From positions 77,172 to 141,171 of the forward strand of contig CAZSNT010000003.1 in the NCBI GenBank assembly GCA_964607765.1: a DNA stretch of 64,000 nt, given 5' to 3'. Under the pieces are notes generated by a model. It ran no database searches, was not told where the DNA came from, and was given only the letters and a program-made list of their open reading frames with translations. Made by a program: the position numbers and the translations under genes. Of the stretch, positions 16,520 to 25,992 are shown in pieces (position 1 is the stretch's first letter; each line of letters starts with the position of its first letter). This DNA comes from CAZSNT01 sp964607765. GTDB taxonomy: Bacteria; Verrucomicrobiota; Lentisphaeria; Oligosphaerales; JABHEG01.

Positions 16520-18397
16520 ATGACAACAAGAATGGTCCTCGCTGCAGTATTCGGGCTGAGCGCCCTTCTGTCGGCTGTCCCCGTGGAGTCTCTGCGGGGC
16601 GCCCGCCCCAACATCGTTCTGATCATGCCCGACGACGTCAGCTACGGGTCGATCGGCGCCTACGGCGGCACGAAACCGTCGCCGAATATTGACACGCTTT
16701 ACAGACGGGGGTTTCGCTTCGAGGACTTCCACGTCTCGCCCACGTGCTCGCCGACCAGGGCTGCACTCCTGACCGGGCGTCACGAGTGCTACGCCGGAGT
16801 GACCCACACCATCAAGATGCGCGATCGACTGAGCCTGAAATCCCGGACCGTGGCCGACATGCTCAAAGCGGCGGGCTACACCACGGGCATTTTCGGCAAG
16901 TGGCACTTGGGCGACGAGGAAGCCTACCGTCCCGACAAGCGTGGGTTCGACGAGGTCTACATCCATGGGGCAGGAGGCATTGGTCAGAACTACACGCACT
17001 CGGCGGACTTCCCCAACAACGACTACAACAACCCCGTGCTCTACCACAACGGGAAAGTCATCGAGACGAAGGGGTTCTGTACCGACCTCTTTTTTGACCA
17101 GGGCATCCGCTGGATCGAGGAGCAGCAGAAGAGGAAGAAACCGTTCTTCTGTTACATCCCGCTCAACGTCAATCACGGTCCGAAAATCCCCCCGATCCTT
17201 CTCGACGGCAGCAAGGGCGATTCCATGATCAACCTTGACAGGAACGTCGGCAAGATGATGCGGTTCCTCCACAACACGGGACTCAGCAAGAACACACTGT
17301 TGATCTACATGACAGACAATGGGGCTAACAGTGGAAACAAGAAACTCCGGGGCGGAAAAGGAAGTCCCTACGAGGGCGGCACCCGGGTGCCCTGTATCAT
17401 GTACTGGAGAGGGAAGATGGAAGGAGGCGTCAGCTGCGACTATCTGTCCGGTCACATCGACTTCTTCCCCACGTTCGCCGAGCTTGCCGGGTCGACCGAA
17501 CCGGCGCCGGGCGACAAGAAATGGGATGGCCGCAGTCTTCTGCCCTTCATGGCGGATCCAACCGCCACGGGACCGGAACGGTACTGGATTTCGCACAAGA
17601 CCCGGTGGGGAGAAGCCGCCGCCGCAAAGTACTCGAACTGCGCGATCCGGGACGCGCGCTACAAGCTCGTCATGCTCAAGGCGGGCAAATCGGAGCTCTA
17701 CGACCTCGTCGAGGATGTTCATGAGAAGAACGACATTCTGGCCCAGCATCCCGGGATTGCGGAGAAATTGAAAGCCGAGTACGACGCTTGGTGGGAAGAC
17801 ATCCAGCCCTACCTCGTGAACGATCATCTGAAGGATGTCCCCGAGACCTGCAAGCCCTACCACGAGTTGTACCGGGAGCAGTTCGGTCAGACGAAGTTCG
17901 AGGCGGCCATGAAACTGATGACCTGGGCCGGAGGCAAACCCTACGGCAAGAAGCGCGGCAAGAAGCCGGCTCCCCATGCCAAGGCAGCACCCCGCGAGCC
18001 GCAAGCTCCGACCAAAGACGGAACCGTCTCGATCACGGCGGAAACTGCGACGCTTGTGGGTAAGGGCTTCTTCCGCCACCCCGAGCGCGGGGACATCGCC
18101 AGGTGGACCAACGCGACGGATAAGCTGGTCTGGCAGTTGAAAGGGGCAAAACCGGGCCGCTACACGGTGGAAATCACCTATGGCTCTGCACCATCGGGGA
18201 ACCCGTTCCGCCTGACTGCGGGCGAAGCCAGCTTGGAGGCCAAGACCAAGGCCACAGGATCCTGGGGCAAGTACGAAACCGTTTCCCTGGGTAGCATACA
18301 GATCAGCGGGGACCAGACCACCATCACCTTGGCGCCCATAGAGAAACCCAAGTCCGGCTTGATGAACTTCAGGAGCATGCGACTCATTCCGGAGTAG
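16520..18397 (+). CDS. Exported sulfatase with C-terminal sugar-binding-like domain
   Basis: About 625 residues starting at ATG 16520, which opens a signal peptide ('MVLAAVFGLSALLSAVPVES'). The body is a classical sulfatase: 'NIVLIMPDDVSYGSIGAYGG' metal site, formylglycine motif CSPTR (Cys76), 'GIFGKWHLGDE', and 'GGKGSPYEGGTRVPCI'. The C-terminal ~110 residues ('SITAETATLVGKGFFRH' to the end) form a separate beta-rich module resembling carbohydrate-binding domains attached to sulfatases in PVC bacteria. It lies 38 bp after the heme protein and 72 bp before the giant fusion, in one direction, so all three are likely co-expressed. The substrate is presumably a sulfated polysaccharide outside the cytoplasm. 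Confidence 0.92.
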   Translation: MTTRMVLAAVFGLSALLSAVPVESLRGARPNIVLIMPDDVSYGSIGAYGGTKPSPNIDTLYRRGFRFEDFHVSPTCSPTRAALLTGRHECYAGVTHTIKMRDRLSLKSRTVADMLKAAGYTTGIFGKWHLGDEEAYRPDKRGFDEVYIHGAGGIGQNYTHSADFPNNDYNNPVLYHNGKVIETKGFCTDLFFDQGIRWIEEQQKRKKPFFCYIPLNVNHGPKIPPILLDGSKGDSMINLDRNVGKMMRFLHNTGLSKNTLLIYMTDNGANSGNKKLRGGKGSPYEGGTRVPCIMYWRGKMEGGVSCDYLSGHIDFFPTFAELAGSTEPAPGDKKWDGRSLLPFMADPTATGPERYWISHKTRWGEAAAAKYSNCAIRDARYKLVMLKAGKSELYDLVEDVHEKNDILAQHPGIAEKLKAEYDAWWEDIQPYLVNDHLKDVPETCKPYHELYREQFGQTKFEAAMKLMTWAGGKPYGKKRGKKPAPHAKAAPREPQAPTKDGTVSITAETATLVGKGFFRHPERGDIARWTNATDKLVWQLKGAKPGRYTVEITYGSAPSGNPFRLTAGEASLEAKTKATGSWGKYETVSLGSIQISGDQTTITLAPIEKPKSGLMNFRSMRLIPE

Positions 18398-18469
18398 TCG
18401 CCTCGAGCAAACCGCCCCTTCATAGGAGGGACGGGTGTTGAGTTCCCCCGCGCGAACAGGAGATAGCCC

Positions 18470-21400
18470 GTGGTACGCAGCCACTGCACCATCGCTTTGG
18501 CGTTCGGGCTCTTGATTGCTCTGCCCGTCGCCGGTGAGGACGCCGGTGTCACGGTGCAGCTGCAGGTTGACGCACTGCAGCCCAACACGTTTCGCTTTGC
18601 GGTCGCCAGGGCCCGGCATCTGCGCGTGCAGATCCTCGCCAGCTCTTCCCGTGGGCAGCCGGGCATCGACGAGATTGAGATATTCGGGCCGGAGTCTGAC
18701 GAGAACCTGGCTCTGCACACCACCGGCGCCAAAGCCACTGCCTCCTCGTGCCTGCCCGGGTACGATAAGCACAAGATCGAGCATCTGAACGACGGACAGT
18801 ACGGGAATCTCCGGAGCTGGATATCGGGCGCGAAGACGGGCTGGGCCCAGATCACGCTGCCGGAGGCCGTCAGGATCAACCAGATCGTGCTCTCACGGGA
18901 CCGGGGCGGACGCCTTCGTGACCGCACGCCCGTTTCATTCGACATTCTCGTCTCCATGAACGGGAAGGAATGGGAGACTGTCAAGAAAGTGCGACCGCCC
19001 AAGGTGCAGGCGAGGGACAGGCGGAGGCCGAGGGATAGAAAGCAGCCGAAGCCCGCTGAATCGAACCCCTTCGCCTACCACAGCCCGGAAGCGCTCCGTC
19101 GAGCGCTCGATGACTTGGCGACCGCAGCGCCGGATCGGTTTCCCGACGCTGCGGACCTTGCACGGCAGGTGGATTCCTGGGCCGCAAGGTGGCCGGGCCT
19201 CATGGGGAAGATCACCGAGGGCGACAAAACGGCCAGGACACAGGCTGCGGAGTTCGCACAACTGCAGAGGGAGATCCTGTTACGCAATCCGCTCCTAGAT
19301 TTCGACACCGTTCTCCTCGTTAAGCGGCACGTACGGCAGCTGGGGCTTCCGCTCAACTTCCACGGGCTCAGCTTCGAAAAGCGGGGCGGATACGACAACG
19401 AAATTGCGGCTTTGTCGTTGAAAGAGGGCACGCTTCGGCGAGTCTGGCGCCCGGCGAAGGAAACCTACGTAGGCGAGGCCGACCTGCATTTCGACGGCCA
19501 ACGGCTGATGTTCACCACGTTGGACGACAACGACAGGTACCAGATCTACGAGACGAACATCGATGGCACGGGCCTACGGCAGATCAGCAAGAGCGCCCAT
19601 CCCGACATCGACAACTACGACTCCGTCTACTTGCCCGACGAACGCGTCATTTTCTCCAGTACCAGCGGGTTCCACGGCGTGCCCTGCCACGGCGGCAAAG
19701 GGGACGTGGCCAATCTTCACATCATGAACTCCGACGGGACGGGCGTGCGGCGCCTGTGTTTCGAGCAGGACCACGACTGGTATCCTGTGATGCTCGCCAA
19801 TGGTCGCGTCATGTACCTGCGCTGGGAGTACACCGATTCCGCCCACTACTTCAGCCGCATCCTCATGCACATGAATCCCGACGGCACGGATCAGAAAGCG
19901 CTATACGGCAGCAACTCCTACTGGCCGAATGCCATGTTTTACGCCCGCCCGCTGCCCGGTGAGACGAATCGCTTCGTCAGCATCGTCAGCGGGCACCACG
20001 GAGTCAAGAGAGCCGGACAGTTGTTCCTGTTCGACTGCACGAAAGGTCGACGCGAGGATACCGGCGTGGTGCAGCAGATCCCCGGCTGGGGCAAGGCGTT
20101 CAAAGGCGAGATTAAGGACAAGCTGGTGGACGGTAAATGGCCGCAGTTTCTGCATCCTTTCCCACTGAGTGACAAGTACTTCCTGGTTTCCGTCAAGCTG
20201 ACTCCCGAGGCTCCCTGGGGGTTGTATTTGGTGGACGTATTCGACAACCTGCTGCTGCTGAAACAGACGGATCAACACGCGTTGCTTGAGCCGATTCCTC
20301 TACGCGCGACGCCGCGTCCCCCGGTGATCCCGGACCGAGTTGATCTGGGGAGTCGAACGGCGACCTGCCTGATCCAGGACATCTACGAAGGCGGCGGTCT
20401 GCGCGGCGTGCCGCGCGGCACGGTCAAACGGCTCCGGCTGTTCCAGTATGAATACGGGTATCGGATGATGGGGGGACACTACCTGATCGGCATGGAGAGC
20501 GGCTGGGACGTGCGCCGCATACTGGGCACGGTCCCTGTTCACAAGGATGGCTCGACGTCGTTCATGATCCCGGCCAACACTCCGGTCGCCATCCAGCCGT
20601 TGGACGAGAATGGCCGGGCGCTGCAGCAGATGCGCAGCTGGCTGGTGGGCATGCCCGGTGAGGTGGTCAGTTGCGTTGGATGCCATGAGAAACAGGACCA
20701 GGCACTGCCTGTGAAACGACCCGCGTATGCCAGCCGGAAGCCGTCTGTCCCCGAGCCTTGGCACGGCCCTGTGCGCGGGTTCAGTTTCGAGCGGGAAGTG
20801 CAGCCCGTGCTGAACCGTCATTGTGTCGGTTGCCACAAAGGACAGGCGGGGCGACCGGATTTCGCGCCCTCATCAGCGCGTCTCGGGACGGACAAGCAGA
20901 TTTCCGGCTTCCCCAAGGCTTACTGGGCGTTGCACCCCTACGTTCGCCGCAACGGCCCCGAAGGGGATTACCACCTGCTGACGCCGCTGGAGTTCCACGC
21001 AAACACGAGTGAACTCGTTCAGATGCTGGAAAAGGGACATCACGATGTTGAGCTGGATCCGGAGGGATGGGATCGGCTCATAACCTGGATCGATCTGAAC
21101 GTTCCTTACTACGGCACGTGGTCGGAGGTGCGCAAGGTCCCGGGTGACGCGATCAAACGTCGTATGGAAATGAAAGCGTTGTACGGCCTGATCTCTGAGG
21201 ATGTGGAGACTCCCGGGCCCATGGCGGATTACCCTCAGACGTTCCTGAAGCCGGCAGAGAGAACACGTCCACCCGAACGTATCCCCGACGTGCAGGGCTG
21301 GCCGTTTTCTCCGGAAGCCGCGCAGGATATGCAGAGCGCGCTGTCCGGCACTCACGAGGCCCGGCTCGACCTGGGTGATGGCGTCACCATGGCACTGCAA

Positions 21401-24400
21401 CGGATCCCTACGGGACGGTTTGTGATGGGAACACCCGACGGCCCGCCCGACGAACGGCCGCTTGCAGAGGTTGAGGTGGATGGGCCGTTCTGGATTGGTG
21501 AGACCGAGGTGAGTCTTGCCATGTACCGGCAGTACGATCCCGACCACCACAACGGCTTCTACGACATGCACTACAAAGACCAGGTGAAGCCGGGCTACGA
21601 CATGGATAAACCGGAGCTGCCGGTGATCCGGGTGAGCTGGGATCAGGCGCAGGGATTCTGCCGTTGGCTTTCCAGGAAGACGGGGAAGAAGGTGACGCTT
21701 CCGACGGAAGCGCAGTGGGAATGGGCCTGTCGAGCCGGTTCATCTGCCCCGCTGTCCTTCGGGAACGTGACAGCTGACTACGGTAAGCATGCGAACGCCT
21801 CGGATGTCACCATGAAGCTGGCCGCGGTCAAAGGGGTGGATCCCAAGCCGATCAAGAACCCCAATCGGTTCTGGGATTACCTTCCGAAGGATGCCAACGT
21901 TGACGACGGTGTCATGCATCTGGCTCCGGTCGACCGCTACTTGCCCAATGCGTGGGGCTTGAGGAACATGCACGGGAACGTGGCCGAGTGGACGGCGGAC
22001 GCCTACCGTCCGTATCCCTATGCGCCTGCCGGAACAGAGGAGGCGGAGGCGGAGGCGGGCCAGCGACGCGTCGTCCGAGGCGGCTCCTGGAACGAACGCA
22101 TCAAACGCTGCACGTCGTCTCGCCGCATTCCTTACCCCCAGTGGCAGCAGGTCTACAACGTGGGATTCCGGGTGGTTGTGGCGGATGAACCATCTCTTGC
22201 CGCCGCCTTTGCCCCCAGAGCTGAGAGACGAACCCGGAGCAAGCCCAACGTCGTCCTTATTATGACCGACGATCAGGGATATGGGGATCTCTCATGTCAT
22301 GGGAACCCCATCCTGAAGACACCGAATCTGGATAGGCTGGCATCCCAGAGCGTACGGCTCGATGACTACCACGCAGCACCGTATTGCGTCCCTTCCAGAG
22401 CGTCGCTTTTGACCGGACGTTACGCCGACCGGACGGGGGTCCACAACATGGTGGCCCCCGACTGGATCGCCCGGGGTGATGAGTTCATGATGGGCACCCC
22501 TTTCAAGAACGCAGGTTACGCAACCGGGATGTTCGGCAAATGGCACCTGGGCGACAACTACCCGTTCGGGCCGGAGTGCCACGATTTCGATGACGTACTC
22601 CGCCACTACGGAGGCGCGGTCGGCGTGCTCGCGGATTACTGGGATAACTGCTATCTCGACGACACGTACTACAGGAACGGCAAGCCCACAAAGGTCAGCG
22701 GGTACTGTACCGATGTGTTCTTCTCCGAAGCCACGCGGTTCATCGCGAAGGCTGTGAAAGAGGACAAGCCCTTCTTCCTGTACCTCGCCACCAACGCTCC
22801 GCACGGGCCGCAGATCTGTGCGCCGAGCTACAGCAGACCCTACGCGGGGCGGGTCCCGGAAAGGGTTCAGAAGTTCTTTGGGATGATCGCCAATATCGAC
22901 GAGAACGTGGGCAAGCTCCGCGGCTACCTGGATGAGCACGATCTGGCCGACAACACCATCTTCATCTTCACGACTGATAACGGCACAGCCGGTGGCGCCG
23001 GGGTGTTCAACGCAGGTATGGAAGGGAACAAAGGGTCCACCTACGACGGGGGGCATCGCGTGCCGTTCTTCCTGCACTGGCCGGCCGGCGGATTCGATCA
23101 GGAACGCCGCATCAGGACTCTCACTGCCAACATCGATGTCTTCCCAACCTTGCTCGACCTGTGCGAGCTGGAGGCCCCGGAGCACGTGCACATGGACGGC
23201 ACGAGCCTTCGCTCGCTTCTGGAGCAGGGCGATCACCCGGGGTGGGCAGACCGTATCCTGATGACTGATATGCAGAAGAAGGAACTCCCCCGCAAGTGGG
23301 CGACCACGGCGGTGATGAGCGAGCGTTGGCGCCTGGTTGACGGGAAGGAATTGTACGACATCGATGCGGACCCGGGCCAGAAGAATAACGTCTTCGCGCA
23401 GCACCCGGAGGTCGTGCAGACGTTAAGTGGCTGGTACGACAAACTGTGGGACGATCTCGAGCCCTCGTTCGAAGACATTCCACGAATCGTGCTGGGTGAA
23501 CCTGTACACGAGAGCGTGACGCTGAATTACCATGACTGCGTCGGCCGGCACCGGCTCTGGTTCCAGAATGGAATCAGGGACCTCATCCGCGGCCGGTTCC
23601 GCGGGAAACCCGTGAGCATGATCGACTCCGCCCAATCCAAGCGTTCTTCCGCATTCTGGCCTGTTGACGTGGTGACGGGTGGCGAGTATCGGATCGAGCT
23701 GCGGCGCTGGCCGGTGGAGATTGACCACCCGATCCATGCCGACCTGCCGTCCGGCCCCCCGGTATACGGCGAGAAATCTCATCGGTCGACACCGGGCGTC
23801 GGGTTCCCCGCCGTCAAGGCCGTTCTGACCATCGACGGACGAGAGCTGACGATGCCTGTGGACAAAGCAACGAAGGCGGCTGTGTTCGAGACCGGGATCG
23901 CCGCGGGTCGGCACCGCGTGTCGGGCAAGTTCTTCGCGGAGGACGGAAGATCGCTCGACGCGTTCTATGTCCACGCAACCAAGGTCATGAGTGAACAGGC
24001 GGACGCCGCAGTCATCCCCGGTAACCCTAACATTGTCCTGATTCTGGCTGATGATTTCGGCTGGGGGGATGCCAGCTGCAACAACCCGGCTTCCCCCATC
24101 AAGACCCCAAATATCGACCGCATCGCGAACGAGGGCATTCGTTTCACCAACGCCCACACTCCGTCCGCGGTCTGTACGCCCACCCGGTACGGACTGCTGA
24201 CCGGCCGCTACCCGTGGCGATCTTACCTGAAGGAAAAGGTACTCGCTTATTACGCACCGGCATTGATTCGGAAGGGGCGGACCACCTTGGCTTCCTACCT
24301 CAAGTCGCAGGGGTACCGAACGGGCGGGTTCGGGAAGTGGCATCTTGGTCTGGACTGGACGCCGGTTGAGGGCGACCCGATGAATTGGCGCTCGCAGTAC

Positions 24401-25456
24401 ACGGCCCGTGACCGCAAACAAGCCGCCCGCGTTGCGAAGGGGATTGACCACACCAAGCCTTTCGGGAATGCCCCGACCGATATCGGTTTCGATACCTACT
24501 TCGGCACACCGTCAAATGCCAGCCGTCTTCCCTTTTTCATCGAGGACAACCGTGTCGTTGGTGACCTCAAGCGCGACAAGAGCGGGGCAGTCCATGACCC
24601 GGCATGCGCCCGGGACAAGGTCGATGATATCTATGTCGATCGAGCCCTCGCGTTCATCGAGTCACACGAGCGCGATCACGCCGATCACCCGTTCTTTGTC
24701 TATCTCCCGCTCAACGCCATCCATGGTGCAGTGAAAGTCCCCGCACGGTTCGAAGGCAAGACAGGGATGACTCAGCGCGAAGACAAGATCCTCTGGGCTG
24801 ACCAGAATGTCGGCAGGGTCCTGGCGGCGCTCGACCGGATGGCACTGAGCGACGACACGCTCCTGATCTTCACCACGGACAACGGACCGCTCAACAGTCC
24901 CGTCGCCAGGCGAAAGGGGCACGAGCCGGCCGGTCCCTACCGCGGCTTCAAGACATGTGCCTGGGATGGTGGCACGCGCGTGCCGTTCGTCGCCCGCTGG
25001 CCGGGGCGCATCCCGGCAGGAGCGACGACCGACCACCTGATTGGCTTGACTGACATGCTGGCGACGTTTGCCGCCCTGTGTGGGACGCCTCTCCCGGATG
25101 ACGCGGGTCCCGACAGCGTTAACCAGCTTCCGGCTCTGTTGCAGCAGAAGGAGAAAATCGTCCCTCGACCGGCGCTGGTCACGGCGACGTATCGCGGTTT
25201 GCTGACACTGCGCGACGGTAAATGGAAAGCGATTTTCGGGACCAAATGGTCGGGTGGACACACCAACGAGAATTATGGCGGGCTTGGACCCGGCAAGACG
25301 ATGGACGACCCCGAGTCCGGCCAACTCTACGATCTTGAACAAGACCCCGGCGAACAGAACGACCTCTGGGAGTCCCATCCCGAAAGGGTTCAGCAACTCC
25401 GCGTCCAGATCGAGACAATTAGACGACTGGAGAAAGACGATGAGTTTCCGCAATAA
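18470..25456 (+). CDS. Giant fusion: F5/8C, HZS-alpha-like propeller, two CxxCH, FGE-like domain, two sulfatases
   Basis: 2328 residues in one uninterrupted frame from GTG 18470 (AGGAG eight bases upstream). Order: signal peptide (1-22); F5/8C-like domain (~55-180); HZS-alpha/PD40 propeller (~270-700); heme motifs CVGCH at 735 and 785; FGE/SUMF1-like domain (~965-1240, 'RVSWDQAQGFCRWLSRKTGK', 'GNVAEWTADAY', 'VVRGGSWNERIKRC'); sulfatase 1 (~1258-1680, motif CVPSR at Cys1306) with a beta-rich tail to ~1845; sulfatase 2 (~1852-2328, motif CTPTR at Cys1902). Neither internal sulfatase has its own leader, and short linkers join the parts, which supports a true fusion. The FGE-like part keeps only the second of the two copper-binding cysteines of aerobic FGE. 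The propeller-heme-FGE half is a known type of architecture; the addition of two sulfatases is the unusual part. An assembly error joining genes cannot be excluded. Confidence 0.88.
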   Translation: MVRSHCTIALAFGLLIALPVAGEDAGVTVQLQVDALQPNTFRFAVARARHLRVQILASSSRGQPGIDEIEIFGPESDENLALHTTGAKATASSCLPGYDKHKIEHLNDGQYGNLRSWISGAKTGWAQITLPEAVRINQIVLSRDRGGRLRDRTPVSFDILVSMNGKEWETVKKVRPPKVQARDRRRPRDRKQPKPAESNPFAYHSPEALRRALDDLATAAPDRFPDAADLARQVDSWAARWPGLMGKITEGDKTARTQAAEFAQLQREILLRNPLLDFDTVLLVKRHVRQLGLPLNFHGLSFEKRGGYDNEIAALSLKEGTLRRVWRPAKETYVGEADLHFDGQRLMFTTLDDNDRYQIYETNIDGTGLRQISKSAHPDIDNYDSVYLPDERVIFSSTSGFHGVPCHGGKGDVANLHIMNSDGTGVRRLCFEQDHDWYPVMLANGRVMYLRWEYTDSAHYFSRILMHMNPDGTDQKALYGSNSYWPNAMFYARPLPGETNRFVSIVSGHHGVKRAGQLFLFDCTKGRREDTGVVQQIPGWGKAFKGEIKDKLVDGKWPQFLHPFPLSDKYFLVSVKLTPEAPWGLYLVDVFDNLLLLKQTDQHALLEPIPLRATPRPPVIPDRVDLGSRTATCLIQDIYEGGGLRGVPRGTVKRLRLFQYEYGYRMMGGHYLIGMESGWDVRRILGTVPVHKDGSTSFMIPANTPVAIQPLDENGRALQQMRSWLVGMPGEVVSCVGCHEKQDQALPVKRPAYASRKPSVPEPWHGPVRGFSFEREVQPVLNRHCVGCHKGQAGRPDFAPSSARLGTDKQISGFPKAYWALHPYVRRNGPEGDYHLLTPLEFHANTSELVQMLEKGHHDVELDPEGWDRLITWIDLNVPYYGTWSEVRKVPGDAIKRRMEMKALYGLISEDVETPGPMADYPQTFLKPAERTRPPERIPDVQGWPFSPEAAQDMQSALSGTHEARLDLGDGVTMALQRIPTGRFVMGTPDGPPDERPLAEVEVDGPFWIGETEVSLAMYRQYDPDHHNGFYDMHYKDQVKPGYDMDKPELPVIRVSWDQAQGFCRWLSRKTGKKVTLPTEAQWEWACRAGSSAPLSFGNVTADYGKHANASDVTMKLAAVKGVDPKPIKNPNRFWDYLPKDANVDDGVMHLAPVDRYLPNAWGLRNMHGNVAEWTADAYRPYPYAPAGTEEAEAEAGQRRVVRGGSWNERIKRCTSSRRIPYPQWQQVYNVGFRVVVADEPSLAAAFAPRAERRTRSKPNVVLIMTDDQGYGDLSCHGNPILKTPNLDRLASQSVRLDDYHAAPYCVPSRASLLTGRYADRTGVHNMVAPDWIARGDEFMMGTPFKNAGYATGMFGKWHLGDNYPFGPECHDFDDVLRHYGGAVGVLADYWDNCYLDDTYYRNGKPTKVSGYCTDVFFSEATRFIAKAVKEDKPFFLYLATNAPHGPQICAPSYSRPYAGRVPERVQKFFGMIANIDENVGKLRGYLDEHDLADNTIFIFTTDNGTAGGAGVFNAGMEGNKGSTYDGGHRVPFFLHWPAGGFDQERRIRTLTANIDVFPTLLDLCELEAPEHVHMDGTSLRSLLEQGDHPGWADRILMTDMQKKELPRKWATTAVMSERWRLVDGKELYDIDADPGQKNNVFAQHPEVVQTLSGWYDKLWDDLEPSFEDIPRIVLGEPVHESVTLNYHDCVGRHRLWFQNGIRDLIRGRFRGKPVSMIDSAQSKRSSAFWPVDVVTGGEYRIELRRWPVEIDHPIHADLPSGPPVYGEKSHRSTPGVGFPAVKAVLTIDGRELTMPVDKATKAAVFETGIAAGRHRVSGKFFAEDGRSLDAFYVHATKVMSEQADAAVIPGNPNIVLILADDFGWGDASCNNPASPIKTPNIDRIANEGIRFTNAHTPSAVCTPTRYGLLTGRYPWRSYLKEKVLAYYAPALIRKGRTTLASYLKSQGYRTGGFGKWHLGLDWTPVEGDPMNWRSQYTARDRKQAARVAKGIDHTKPFGNAPTDIGFDTYFGTPSNASRLPFFIEDNRVVGDLKRDKSGAVHDPACARDKVDDIYVDRALAFIESHERDHADHPFFVYLPLNAIHGAVKVPARFEGKTGMTQREDKILWADQNVGRVLAALDRMALSDDTLLIFTTDNGPLNSPVARRKGHEPAGPYRGFKTCAWDGGTRVPFVARWPGRIPAGATTDHLIGLTDMLATFAALCGTPLPDDAGPDSVNQLPALLQQKEKIVPRPALVTATYRGLLTLRDGKWKAIFGTKWSGGHTNENYGGLGPGKTMDDPESGQLYDLEQDPGEQNDLWESHPERVQQLRVQIETIRRLEKDDEFPQ

Positions 25457-25992
25457 CCCCCAATGGCGACTTCAGTTTGCGCTCGTCCTGCTCATCGCGT
25501 GGTGCGGCGCTCTTCATTCGGCACAGATGCCGAATGTTGTTTTCATCCTCGCAGACGACATGGGGTATGGGGATGTGGGGTATTACACCAAGCCGCTCCT
25601 TGGCGGTCCGGCGGATCGTGGCTTTGACACGTTCTTCGGGATGCATGCATCGCTTGATATTCCTCCCTACTTCTACATTCGAGATCGGTTGCCTGCCTCC
25701 GCGCCGACGGGAGACGCGCCCGCCAACGACAGCAAAGGCACGCCGGACGAATGGAACGGGATACAGGGCGCGTTCTGGCGGGCAGGGAAGGTGGCCCCGG
25801 ACTTCAAGTTCGATGAGGTCACCCCGCGTTTTGTCGAAGAAGAAGAAGGAGTTCCCGAACGGTGAGCTCTACAATCTCAGGGACGATCTACCGGAGACGA
25901 AGAACCTCGTTTTCGAGCGCCCTGAGATCGCCGAACGCCTGAAGAAGCAACTTCTGGCGGAAACAAAGAAGGACAGGAGGATTGGACGATGA
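25440..25992 (+). pseudogene. Sulfatase pseudogene with internal deletions and a frameshift
   Basis: ATG 25440 overlaps the end of the giant fusion. The product starts with a good signal peptide ('LQFALVLLIAWCGALHSAQ') and the sulfatase opening 'NVVFILADDMGYGDVGYY', then jumps directly to 'PADRGFDTFFGMHASLDIPP', a segment that lies ~100 residues further on in intact sulfatases. The formylglycine motif region is missing. After 'FKFDEVTPRFVE' the frame ends at 25865, and the typical C-terminus 'NGELYNLRDDLPETKNL' continues in the +1 frame to 25992. At least two deletions have removed the active site and the metal-binding core, so no sulfatase activity is possible. Confidence 0.85.

Noticed and set aside
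16436..18784. 782-codon minus-strand open frame over the exported sulfatase
   Set aside because: Antisense shadow of a gene with complete sulfatase motifs; no domain and no ribosome-binding site.
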